Positions 25,390 through 32,683 of a stretch of DNA of 64,000 nucleotides are shown here, in pieces (within the stretch, counting starts at the first letter, position 1; each line of letters opens with the position of its first letter). Under the pieces are notes generated by a model. It saw only the letters and a program-made list of their open reading frames with translations. It did not search any database and was not told the DNA's origin. Source of the stretch: CAZTAO01 sp964611645. Its GTDB lineage: Bacteria; Armatimonadota; UBA5829. Made by a program: the position numbers and the translations under genes. The stretch lies in the NCBI GenBank assembly GCA_964611645.1, contig CAZTAO010000009.1, positions 1 to 64,000 on the forward strand, in the 5' to 3' direction.

Positions 25390-26730
25390 TCAATGCCGCG
25401 TGAAGACTGTCGTGCCCTGCTCCTGAGTGACGATCAGGCTCTTCCTATCGCTCCCCAGCTTGGCGGAGACCGGAGGTGTCTCACTGTCTGGCGAGAAGAC
25501 TATGTGGTCTCCTTCTTTGCGCCACTTGACTGGGCCTTCCTCACCATCCATCCCGACGTTGGTGTATCCTTCCCCGGTAGCCTTCAAAGTGATGATCAAC
25601 GCCCCATCTTCGGCAGAGTAACTTCCCACGTATGACGGCATGTAGTTGAACAGATAAGCGACCATCATAATGCCGACGGTCACAACGCTCACGAAGATCA
25701 CGATCATCTTCATTTTGAGCACTTTTCGCAGAACGATCATCTCCGGCAGCGATAGCCCCACCATACCCATCAGGAAGCCAAGCGCGGTGCCCATGGAAGC
25801 GCCCTTGTCCAGAAGCGATTCCATTATGGGGACTCCGCCGCCGGCATTGCCGTACATCGGGACCCCAATCAGCACAGCCAGGGGAACGCTCCACCATTTG
25901 GTACCACCCAGTATCGTTGTAAAGGCATCATCGGGGACAAACCCGGTTATCACTGCCGCGGCGGCGATTCCAAGGCACACGAAGAGCCATATTCGTCGCA
26001 TTATGTCCTTGAGGTTCTCCCACGCGCTGTGCACTCTGTCTTTGATGGTCAGGTTGTCGTCAGTTGCCTCGTATGTGCCAACCTGGATATCGTACACCCA
26101 GTCCTCCACCAGATTGCGGGGATTGAGGCGGCCAATAATCCATCCGGCGACGATAGCAATAAGCAGCCCGCAGCCGGCATACACGGCAGCTATCTGCCAG
26201 CCAAATGCAGGGGAAGCTATGAGCATTCCCAAAGCCAGCTCATTGACCATTGGAGCGGAAATGAGGAAAGACAAAGTCACGCCAAGGGGGACACCCGCTT
26301 CGATGAAACCAATGAACAACGACACAGCCGAACAGGTGCAGAATGGAGTAGGAACTCCCAGCAAAGCGGCCAGAATGTTACCTGCGAACTCGTGCTTTCC
26401 CACAAGCAGCTTCCGCGTTCGCTGCGGACTGAAATAGGTGCGCACAAAGCCCACCACGTATACTAAGGCTGTCAGCAATATGAAGACCTTGGTGTTGATG
26501 GCCAAGAAGAAGCTGATGGTGTTGCCGAGGGGATCGTGGCGTGGAAAGCCTAACCAGCCGTAGACTATCTTGAGCACCGCCGGCTTTATCCCAACGAGGA
26601 ATAACAGTTCCGTGACCTTGAGTATGCCCCAGAAGATGCCTACCACGGCGGCCAGGTAGGCAACACCTATGAGAATACGCAGCACAATCGGTTTCTGGGG
26701 GGTTATCGCAGCAGTCTCAGTATCAGCCAT
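25390..26730 (-). CDS. ArsP/YraQ-type permease with extra C-terminal beta domain
   Basis: A 446-residue membrane protein of the permease family PF03773 (ArsP_1, YraQ, SO_0444), some members of which export trivalent organoarsenicals such as methylarsenite. The hallmark is GVPTPFCTCSAVSLFIGF with C131 and C133, followed by FLISAPMVNELALGML; a second repeat carries PMYGNAGGGVPIMES and GLSLPEMIVLRKV. About eight to ten membrane segments are expected. After the last one, roughly 80 residues (from FNYMPSYVGSYSAEDG) form a beta-rich soluble domain that ordinary members lack. The ATG at 26730 has GAGAGG, at long spacing. It is divergent from the HTH-ArsE gene. Confidence 0.87.
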   Translation of the reverse strand: MADTETAAITPQKPIVLRILIGVAYLAAVVGIFWGILKVTELLFLVGIKPAVLKIVYGWLGFPRHDPLGNTISFFLAINTKVFILLTALVYVVGFVRTYFSPQRTRKLLVGKHEFAGNILAALLGVPTPFCTCSAVSLFIGFIEAGVPLGVTLSFLISAPMVNELALGMLIASPAFGWQIAAVYAGCGLLIAIVAGWIIGRLNPRNLVEDWVYDIQVGTYEATDDNLTIKDRVHSAWENLKDIMRRIWLFVCLGIAAAAVITGFVPDDAFTTILGGTKWWSVPLAVLIGVPMYGNAGGGVPIMESLLDKGASMGTALGFLMGMVGLSLPEMIVLRKVLKMKMIVIFVSVVTVGIMMVAYLFNYMPSYVGSYSAEDGALIITLKATGEGYTNVGMDGEEGPVKWRKEGDHIVFSPDSETPPVSAKLGSDRKSLIVTQEQGTTVFTRH

Positions 26731-26783
26731 AGTCGAGCCACATACCTCTCTTGCGTAAAGCAATGGGAATACTATCGATTTCA

Positions 26784-26814
26784 ATTATAGCATAGTGGGA
26801 GCAATGACTCTCAA
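26784..26814 (-). promoter_or_regulatory. Permease promoter with 19-base spacer
   Basis: Minus strand: TTGAGA, 19 bases, TATAAT. A 19-base spacer is what MerR-type activators need, and the divergent neighbour encodes a MerR/excisionase-like DNA-binding domain. No clear dyad is visible in the spacer. Confidence 0.45.
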
Positions 26815-26906
26815 TGCCTCTGAGTTTGCTGCGGGAGATGCTTGCAGGCTTGCCTCAAAGCGTGTATTATGGTCTCACGTCAAGAATGGATCGGGAGGGG
26901 TGCCAG

Positions 26907-27515
26907 TTGCAGTATCTTACGCTCAGCGAGGTGGCTGAAGCTCTTCATCTTAGCATGCCGACCGTCAAGCGGTACATATACGAGGGAAAGCTGAAATCCA
27001 GAAAGCTGCCCGGCGGACAGCATCGAATCCCCCAGAGCGAGGTGGACCGGCTTCTAGCGCTTGACCAGGACACTGACAGCGTCGGCGCTGCCGAGACCGG
27101 AATCGCATCCTCTGAGGACAAGCGGCTGGATGTGCTGGAACGGTGGGTAACCGAACTGCAATCCGAGATCGAAAGATTGGGCGCCGCTCTTGAAGTCGTT
27201 TCTCGCTTCTGTTCACGAACCGCAGTCGGGCAGTCGGCCTGTGCATGCGAGCAGGAGCACTCAAAGGAACACACCATACTTGTGCTCGGGTCGGGGTGTA
27301 CGAAATGTAATGCCCTCTACGAGCTAGTCATCCGTGTTGTCCAGGGCATGGGACTAGAGAACGTCCGTGTGGAACACGTGACCGATGTGGATGATATCAC
27401 AGCCTTCGGCCCGGTGCTTACCCCCGGACTTGTCATAGACCAACAACTAGTTATGGACGGCCGCGTGCCCAATGAGGTATCGCTGCGCCAGATACTCGAG
27501 AAGCACCTCCGCTGA
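26907..27515 (+). CDS. Fusion of a MerR/excisionase-like DNA-binding domain and an ArsE-like thioredoxin
   Basis: A 202-residue protein with two domains not usually joined. Residues 1-50 (YLTLSEVAEALHLSMPTVKR, then GKLKSRKLPGGQHRIP) form a winged HTH of the MerR/HTH_17 type. Residues 70-100 are a predicted coiled coil. A short Cys-rich stretch follows (C102, C112, C114). Residues 122-202 are a TM0996/MTH895/ArsE-type mini-thioredoxin with GSGCTKCNAL (C131, C134) and a TPGLVID cis-Pro segment. Such thioredoxins are often encoded beside this permease family. Fusion suggests a regulator that senses redox state or arsenical directly (inference). TTG at 26907 has GGGAGGGG six bases upstream. Confidence 0.82.
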   Translation: MQYLTLSEVAEALHLSMPTVKRYIYEGKLKSRKLPGGQHRIPQSEVDRLLALDQDTDSVGAAETGIASSEDKRLDVLERWVTELQSEIERLGAALEVVSRFCSRTAVGQSACACEQEHSKEHTILVLGSGCTKCNALYELVIRVVQGMGLENVRVEHVTDVDDITAFGPVLTPGLVIDQQLVMDGRVPNEVSLRQILEKHLR

Positions 27516-27633
27516 CAAACCCCCGTTTCGCGCTCTCGCACGTGAGACACGCCCCTGCCTTTCGGCCTTCTGATCAGTGAATTCTGAACGACCGGCCAAA
27601 GGCAAACATTTCCGACTCTTTTCAGGCAACCCC

Positions 27634-27662
27634 TTGACGCGCCGTTTTGCCGGTGCTATGAT
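27634..27662 (+). promoter_or_regulatory. Promoter of pseudopilin gene 1
   Basis: TTGACG, 17 bases, TATGAT, about 75 bases before the ATG at 27737. The rest of the 221-base gap holds nothing I can name. Confidence 0.75.
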
Positions 27663-27736
27663 ATGAAATTTTCTGATACGGGTTGATACGTTACAGCGCG
27701 CACGATACCTGGTCATACAATCAAGGAGGCTCTACT

Positions 27737-28381
27737 ATGAAGCGAAAAGGGTTCACACTAATCGAATTGCTGGTGGTCATAGCCATAATTGCGATACTGG
27801 CCGCCATTTTGTTCCCTGTGTTCGCAAAGGCGCGGGAGAAAGCTCGAGCGATAGCCTGTCTCAGTAACCTTAGACAGCTCGGCACCGGAGCAGTGATGTA
27901 CTCACAGGACTACGACGAGATGTGCATTCCCCACTGCATCAGGGACAAGGAGTTTACCGACCCTACGTCAATAGTGCTCGTATACTGGTTTGAATTGGTT
28001 CAGCCCTATTGCAAGGACAAGAATGTAATCATATGTCCCTCACACGGAGGCAAATTGGGCGGACATAACTGGATTGCCAGCTACGGCTACCTGTGTACTG
28101 GTTTCACCCTCGACCCCTCCAACGTCAACTACGTTGGCGTGCTGGACTATCCGTCCATGGTGGAGTTGCACAACCCGGCGCAACTGATCATGAATGGCGA
28201 GGTGGAGAAGGCTGTCTGCCGCGTGTGCCCAAAATACCACAATCACCCGTTTCCTCCTGTGTGGCCGGTTCAGGAGCGGCACTTCGATGGCAGCAACTAT
28301 ACGTTCTTCGATGGCCACGCTAAGTGGATGAAGTACGATATGACAATATCCTCGAAGAACCTTTGGGTCAATGCGCCCTGA
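27737..28381 (+). CDS. DUF1559-type pseudopilin 1
   Basis: A 214-residue protein with the type IV/type II pseudopilin leader: MKRKG, cut after Gly by a prepilin peptidase, then FTLIELLVVIAIIAILAAIL as membrane and assembly helix. The globular part starts with SNLRQLGTGAVMYSQDYDEM, and near the C terminus NYTFFDGHAKWMKYD is the family's H-X9-DG-type closing motif. Unlike the two paralogs downstream it has several Cys (CKDKNVIICPSHGG, CRVCPKYHNH) that could form disulfides or bind metal. AAGGAGG precedes the ATG. Exported through a type II/IV-like apparatus not present in the window. Next gene follows after 36 bases. Confidence 0.9.
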   Translation: MKRKGFTLIELLVVIAIIAILAAILFPVFAKAREKARAIACLSNLRQLGTGAVMYSQDYDEMCIPHCIRDKEFTDPTSIVLVYWFELVQPYCKDKNVIICPSHGGKLGGHNWIASYGYLCTGFTLDPSNVNYVGVLDYPSMVELHNPAQLIMNGEVEKAVCRVCPKYHNHPFPPVWPVQERHFDGSNYTFFDGHAKWMKYDMTISSKNLWVNAP

Positions 28382-28417
28382 CCGCGCAGCCCGGACACTG
28401 TTGAGGGAGGAATAGAA

Positions 28418-28915
28418 ATGACCACGCGACAGTCGATTGTTCTCGTTGCCGTGATAGTATTGATCGCGGCCGGAGTGCTGACAACTGTGAACCTCCGGGT
28501 TGCGAATGAGCATCAGGCGCGAGGCCGTTCACTTGCGGCGCAAGAGCAAGACCCGTGCGCTTGCACAGAATGCGCGCTCCCAAGCTCGGCCACCATAGAG
28601 GCTGGGAAGCCTCCGAAGATCCCAGCCAAGTCCGGCCGCCCCTGTATAGCCGCGTTTGTCTCCAAGAAGGCGAAATCATACGTCGAGGCCGACAAGGTCT
28701 TGTCCACGCTGTCCCCCAGGCTGAAGGGAAATGTGGACTTTGTCAGGATAAACACCGACGCCTTTCCCTCGCAGGCCCAACGCTGGCGACTGAGGATGGT
28801 TCCCACGCTGGTCTTTCTGGACAAGAATGGGAAAGAGGCTGCTAGGATCGAGGGCATGTTCACGCAGAAAGAGATTCTGAGCCAATTGGAGCATAACCAC
28901 ATCCCAGTAGACTGA
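28418..28915 (+). CDS. Membrane-anchored thioredoxin-fold protein without CxxC
   Basis: A 165-residue protein. An N-terminal helix (residues 6-25) anchors it outside the membrane. A short linker has three close Cys (C47, C49, C52). The thioredoxin fold runs from about 72: strand RPCIAAFVS, then KKAK where the active CxxC normally sits, then VDFVRINTDAFPSQAQRW, the cis-Pro MVPTLVFLDKNG and a last helix. Having lost the active-site pair, it is unlikely to be a standard oxidoreductase; C76 and the linker Cys could still be redox active. It is preceded by pseudopilin 1 and probably co-transcribed; TGAGGGAGG precedes its ATG. Confidence 0.8.
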   Translation: MTTRQSIVLVAVIVLIAAGVLTTVNLRVANEHQARGRSLAAQEQDPCACTECALPSSATIEAGKPPKIPAKSGRPCIAAFVSKKAKSYVEADKVLSTLSPRLKGNVDFVRINTDAFPSQAQRWRLRMVPTLVFLDKNGKEAARIEGMFTQKEILSQLEHNHIPVD

Positions 28916-28939
28916 CGCTACCCACCGCAATCGTGATCG

Positions 28940-28971
28940 AACGCCCCGGACTCTGAACGTTCCGGGGCGTT
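28940..28971 (+). terminator. Terminator after the thioredoxin-fold gene
   Basis: AACGCCCCGGA / TCCGGGGCGTT, an 11-base stem with a 10-base loop, then TTGCG. Weak T run. 24 bases after the stop codon. Confidence 0.6.
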
Positions 28972-29079
28972 TGCGCGTCCAAAATGAAGTTCTCGAAAAA
29001 AAACGCAAGATGAGTAGCACTTTTTGCCCCGTCGACGTATCTATACTCATGTTCTTGCTCAAATGGGATCCCATACTTT

Positions 29080-29628
29080 TTGCAGACAGACGACAGAATA
29101 ATCAGGCGAGTGCTTGACGGCCACAAAGACGAGTTCCGGCAGTTGGTTGCCAAGTACCAGGAGCAGGTCTTTAGGGCTGCGTTTAGCGTATTACGCAAGC
29201 GTGAGGCCGCTGCGGACGTTTCACAGGACACATTCGTCCGGGCCTACCAGAAACTGGACACCTATGATTCCTCTGGCCCGTTCGGAGGATGGCTGCGGCG
29301 AATAGCCGTGAATCTGGCCCTGCGGCAGATGACCCGAGAACTCCCCGTCGAAGACATAGACGGGATGGCGGAGTTCCCACACGAGAACTGGAACCCGGTC
29401 GAGACAGAAGTTCTCCGGAAGATGGATGCATCGGAAGTATCGAAGCATCTGGACGCTTTGCCCGAAGAGCACCGGGCGGTGTTGGTCCTTCGATACCACA
29501 ATGATCTTTCCTACGAGGAAATAGCCCAGGCCCTGAATGAGCCGATTTCCATTGTCCGCTACAGGCTGCGATATGCAAAGCGGATGCTGACCAAGCGAAT
29601 GGCGGTGGATCAAGATGAGAACATGTGA
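29080..29628 (+). CDS. ECF-type RNA polymerase sigma factor
   Basis: A 182-residue sigma-70 family factor of the extracytoplasmic function type. Region 2 covers about residues 16-75 (FRQLVAKYQEQVFRAAFSVL, then AADVSQDTFVRAYQKL, which contacts the -10). Region 4 covers about 120-172 (LPEEHRAVLVLRYHNDLSYE, IAQALNEPISIVRYRL), which binds the -35. The short acidic linker is typical. TTG at 29080 is the start with best fit to region 2 but has no good ribosome site. The next gene, overlapping by 14 bases, is a zinc-finger anti-sigma factor, so activity is probably held in check at the membrane until a signal arrives. Confidence 0.93.
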   Translation: MQTDDRIIRRVLDGHKDEFRQLVAKYQEQVFRAAFSVLRKREAAADVSQDTFVRAYQKLDTYDSSGPFGGWLRRIAVNLALRQMTRELPVEDIDGMAEFPHENWNPVETEVLRKMDASEVSKHLDALPEEHRAVLVLRYHNDLSYEEIAQALNEPISIVRYRLRYAKRMLTKRMAVDQDENM

Positions 29629-30178
29629 TGAGATTCTGGAGATGCTGGATGAGTATGCCGACGGAGAACTCGACAGCAAGTCGGCTAAGCTCGTAAAGAA
29701 ACACATTTCCACCTGCCTGGGATGCCACGAGCAGCTTGAGGCAATCACACTTATCAACACCCGCATACGTGAGGCAGCCGACCTGTCCGCAGCTGTCCCT
29801 GATCTATCTGATTCCGTTATGGCGGCTCTTCCTGAACTCCGCAGAGCGCCAGTGGGCAGGTTCAGGCTGGTCTGGGGGGCATGCGCGGCGCTGGTCATCG
29901 CATTTGCTGTTTGGGCCTACTCCCCCGACCACCGAGGACTTCTCCCTGCACCATCGCCCACCCAGATGGCTATGGCCCCAGGCGATGCAGACAAGAAACC
30001 TGCAAACCCGATGTGTACCGCATATTGCGAAGCAAAGCTGGCGGGCAAGGCAGTTGGCCCGCCACCCCCCGCGAGAAAACCCCTCAACGCCAAGTGCGCC
30101 GACTACTGCAGGGCAAGGGCTGCCGGCAAAGCCGTCGGTCCGCCCCCCCTGCCCAGTACTCAGCAGCGCCCCGGATAG
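29615..30178 (+). CDS. Transmembrane zf-HC2 anti-sigma factor with external Cys repeats
   Basis: A 187-residue partner of the sigma factor. The cytoplasmic N-terminal domain has the ZAS zinc motif H30-x3-C34-x2-C37 (HISTCLGC). One membrane helix covers about residues 84-102. The external part holds two copies of an 18-residue unit, C-x3-C followed by a basic segment and AGKAVGPPP (C134/C138 and C161/C165), joined by a Pro-rich linker. Such Cys pairs on the outer side are not part of ordinary zf-HC2 proteins and could sense redox state or thiophilic metals (inference). Its ATG lies inside the sigma coding end, so translation is coupled. Confidence 0.88.
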   Translation: MRTCDEILEMLDEYADGELDSKSAKLVKKHISTCLGCHEQLEAITLINTRIREAADLSAAVPDLSDSVMAALPELRRAPVGRFRLVWGACAALVIAFAVWAYSPDHRGLLPAPSPTQMAMAPGDADKKPANPMCTAYCEAKLAGKAVGPPPPARKPLNAKCADYCRARAAGKAVGPPPLPSTQQRPG

Positions 30179-30260
30179 GCACAGCCTCGACACCGTAGAC
30201 GCCGCTTTCGTTGTTCCCGCGTGCGGCTTGATGCCATACAAACGTAGGAGGTAGACTGCA

Positions 30261-30911
30261 ATGCGCAGCAAAGGTTTCACACTCATCGAACTACTGGTAG
30301 TAATCGCGATCATCGCCATACTTGCAGCGATCCTGTTCCCGGTGTTTGCACGGGCTCGTGAGAATGCAAAGCGCGCGGCGTGCTGGAGCAATCTGAAGCA
30401 GCTTGCCCAAGCCTGCATAATGTACTCTCAGGACTATGACGAGATTCTTCCCATTGGGACCGATACGGTGCAGTGGGGCAACTACCGTAACCCGAAGCTG
30501 GGGCTTGTCGCGGCCATATACCCTTACGTGAAGAGCAGACCGATGTTCTACTGCCCGACCGCGGACGGGACGGCTGGGGTAAACTCCACGGGCGCAGCGT
30601 CTACTCAGGCGTGGGCTCTGACACTTCCCAACACCGACGCGAACTGGACTGCGGGCAACATTGCATACTATTACTATTCTTTCCTGGTATCGCAGCCTGG
30701 TCAGTCAGGCCTGACACCGCCATATTTCTGGGCGAGGACCCTCAGCATGACAGACAATAGCCCCAGTGATCGATGGCTGTTATCCGACGTGTTCTTTGGT
30801 AACGCACAATTCCCTCACGGTTTCGGTCCTGGCTCAGGGATCCACGTTGCCTATCTCGACGGGCATGTGAAGCCGTGGTGCTCAGGCAAACCGGTAAACA
30901 ACTATCAGTAG
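30261..30911 (+). CDS. DUF1559-type pseudopilin 2
   Basis: A 216-residue pseudopilin with leader MRSKG, then FTLIELLVVIAIIAILAAIL. The globular start is SNLKQLAQACIMYSQDYDEI, with a C-terminal GIHVAYLDGHVKPWCSGKPV closing motif. The middle is rich in Tyr, Asn and Pro (NIAYYYYSFLVSQPGQSG). It is the first of two consecutive paralogs 24 bases apart, and it follows the sigma/anti-sigma pair by 82 bases, so the pilins may belong to the regulon or operon of that sigma factor. AGGAGG lies eight to ten bases before the ATG. Structural or sensory surface protein; exact role unknown. Confidence 0.9.
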   Translation: MRSKGFTLIELLVVIAIIAILAAILFPVFARARENAKRAACWSNLKQLAQACIMYSQDYDEILPIGTDTVQWGNYRNPKLGLVAAIYPYVKSRPMFYCPTADGTAGVNSTGAASTQAWALTLPNTDANWTAGNIAYYYYSFLVSQPGQSGLTPPYFWARTLSMTDNSPSDRWLLSDVFFGNAQFPHGFGPGSGIHVAYLDGHVKPWCSGKPVNNYQ

Positions 30912-30935
30912 AAGAACAAGAAAGGTAACACTCGA

Positions 30936-31538
30936 ATGCAGCGAAAAGGTTTCACACTCATCGAACTGTTGGTAGTGATCGCGATCATCGCTATGCTAGC
31001 GGCCATTCTCTTCCCGGTTTTCGCGAAGGCTCGCGAGAGCGCCAGGCGAAGCACGTGTTCCAGCAATCTCAAGCAGTTGGCGCTTGCCACGCTGATGTAC
31101 GCTCAGGACTATGACGAGCAATTCCCCATAGCGCCGACCCAGGGTAGTCCAATGCCCAATATCGTGGCCGCTCTGGACCCGTATGTGAAGAGCTGGCAGG
31201 TATGGTATTGCCCATCGATATCGGTCTATGCGTCCCTTGATCCCACGCTTGCCCAACTCAAGTCCAACTACGATGCGGGCAACGTCGGGTACTACTTCTG
31301 GTCGATGGACGGCATCCACCCCCACACCGGGCCGTTCGAAGGCACCCACCCTCCGCGACACCTCACCACTTCCTCACCGGTGGAGATGTGGATGTGGAGC
31401 GATGTGTTCGGCGCGTGGTTCTACCCCCAGGGAGTTGGCGCACTGCACGGCTTCGACAAGTGGGCTTTCACCAACGTGGCATTCATGGATGGCCACGTAA
31501 AGCCAGCCGCGGGTCGACCGGTGGAAGTGTTCAAGTAG
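30936..31538 (+). CDS. DUF1559-type pseudopilin 3
   Basis: A 200-residue pseudopilin closely related to the preceding gene, with leader MQRKG, FTLIELLVVIAIIAMLAAIL, SNLKQLALATLMYAQDYDEQ and the closing FTNVAFMDGHVKPAAGRPVE. The opening 100 bases are nearly the same as in the other two pilins, as expected for a recent duplication. No good Shine-Dalgarno is visible (AAGAAAGG lies 11 bases before the ATG), and the 24-base gap means it is read on the same transcript as pilin 2. Function unknown beyond export and assembly through a type II/IV-like machine. Confidence 0.9.
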   Translation: MQRKGFTLIELLVVIAIIAMLAAILFPVFAKARESARRSTCSSNLKQLALATLMYAQDYDEQFPIAPTQGSPMPNIVAALDPYVKSWQVWYCPSISVYASLDPTLAQLKSNYDAGNVGYYFWSMDGIHPHTGPFEGTHPPRHLTTSSPVEMWMWSDVFGAWFYPQGVGALHGFDKWAFTNVAFMDGHVKPAAGRPVEVFK

Positions 31539-31574
31539 ATTCCGGCGCATAGCCAAAACCCAACCAAGCCAATC

Positions 31575-31583
31575 TGTTATAAT
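31575..31583 (+). promoter_or_regulatory. Extended -10 for the MoaD-ThiF-Mod operon
   Basis: TGTTATAAT, about 28 bases before the ATG at 31611. No matching -35. Confidence 0.5.
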
Positions 31584-31610
31584 GGAATTATCTTGTCAGG
31601 GTGGTGGTAG

Positions 31611-31889
31611 ATGACTATTTCTGTTGAGTATTTCGGCCAGTTGTTGCATCTCACTGGCGTTCGGAGCGAGTCTGTTGAGATTGCTGACGGGACCGACGTC
31701 AAGGGCCTGGTCGGCCAACTGGCGGACTGTTACGGAGAGCGGTTCCGGGACTTTGTCTTTGGCGAAGACGGTGAACTGCGCAAGAGCATACCTATTGTAG
31801 TCAATGACCGCCAGATTGCGTATGGCGAAAGCGTGTCATTCAAAGACGGCTCAAGGGTGATGATCCTGTCACCCATCGCAGGAGGTTAG
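31611..31889 (+). CDS. MoaD/ThiS-family sulfur carrier protein
   Basis: A 92-residue ubiquitin-like protein. It ends in SPIAGG, the exposed Gly-Gly that an E1-like enzyme adenylates and converts to a thiocarboxylate. The fold landmarks are an opening beta strand (TISVEYFGQLLHLTG), the helix TDVKGLVGQLADCYGE and the VVNDRQI segment. MoaD supplies sulfur for the dithiolene of molybdopterin. The adjacent ThiF-like gene, Mod transporter and ThiF-rhodanese gene make a role in tungsten or molybdenum cofactor assembly most likely. A role in thiamine or in another sulfur metabolite is possible. It is the first gene of the operon. Confidence 0.88.
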   Translation: MTISVEYFGQLLHLTGVRSESVEIADGTDVKGLVGQLADCYGERFRDFVFGEDGELRKSIPIVVNDRQIAYGESVSFKDGSRVMILSPIAGG

Positions 31890-31893
31890 TGGG

Positions 31894-32658
31894 TTGCTGA
31901 AGATCACACCTAAGGCACTGACCGATGAAGAGCGCGCGATATACGAGTGGCAGATGTGGGTGCCGGGCGTCGGTGAGGAAGGGCAGGAGCGGCTCAAAGG
32001 TGCATCTGTGCTCATCTCCAGAGCCGGTGGCCTCGGCGGCGTGGTTGCCTACGAACTGGCCGCTGCCGGAGTTGGAAAGATAGTCCTCGCCCACGGTGGC
32101 AATGTGAACCACTCCGACCTTAACCGCCAGCTTCTGATGACCTACGACTGGCTCGGCAAACCACGTGTGGAAAGCGCCGCAAATCGGCTCCGAGAACTCA
32201 ACCCGTTTATCGAGATTGTGGCTTTCCCGGAGCAAGTAAAAGAGGATAATGCAGCCGAGCTTGTCGGGCAGGTTGATATAGTTATAGATTGCGCGCCGCT
32301 GTTCGTCGAAAGGTTTGCGATGAACCGTGAGGCTGTCCGGCAGGGCAAGCCGATGATCGAGTCGGCAATGTACGAGCTTGAGGCCCAGGTCACTACCATC
32401 CTGCCGGGAGAAACGCCGTGCCTGGCCTGCCTGCATCCCGAGAACCCGCCCGCATGGAAGCGGCAGTTTCCCGTATTCGGCGCTGTATCCGGGACGGTCG
32501 GCTGCCTGGCAGCGATGGAAGCCATCAAGCTGATCACCGGAATCGGGACGCCCCTGGCCGGCACCCTGCTCTTGATGGACCTGAGCGATATGCAGTTTCG
32601 CCGAATCGCCATCTCGCGCAACCCGGAGTGTCCGGTGTGCTCATCCCTGGTTTTCTAG
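31894..32658 (+). CDS. ThiF/MoeB-family E1-like protein, divergent, no catalytic Cys
   Basis: A 254-residue protein of the ThiF/HesA/MoeB adenylating family, normally activating the Gly-Gly end of MoaD or ThiS. The nucleotide loop reads SRAGGLGGVVAYELA where active enzymes have GAGGLGS, then HSDLNRQLLMTYDWLGKPRVE with the Arg and Lys retained. The usual DNF/TRY motif is replaced by DCAPLFVERF. The crossover loop is PVFGAVSGTVGCLAAMEAIK, lacking the usual PTCAEGG Cys. Two structural zinc pairs remain (CLAC, CPVC). Such variants accompany bacterial tungsten-cofactor operons. TTG at 31894 has AGGAGG upstream, four bases after the moaD-like stop. Confidence 0.85.
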   Translation: MLKITPKALTDEERAIYEWQMWVPGVGEEGQERLKGASVLISRAGGLGGVVAYELAAAGVGKIVLAHGGNVNHSDLNRQLLMTYDWLGKPRVESAANRLRELNPFIEIVAFPEQVKEDNAAELVGQVDIVIDCAPLFVERFAMNREAVRQGKPMIESAMYELEAQVTTILPGETPCLACLHPENPPAWKRQFPVFGAVSGTVGCLAAMEAIKLITGIGTPLAGTLLLMDLSDMQFRRIAISRNPECPVCSSLVF

Positions 32659-32683
32659 CCCGACTTTCAGGCGGAGGTAACTC

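Noticed and set aside
29183..29898. Minus-strand frames opposite the sigma factor
   Set aside because: Shadows; the plus strand has clear region 2 and region 4 sigma motifs.
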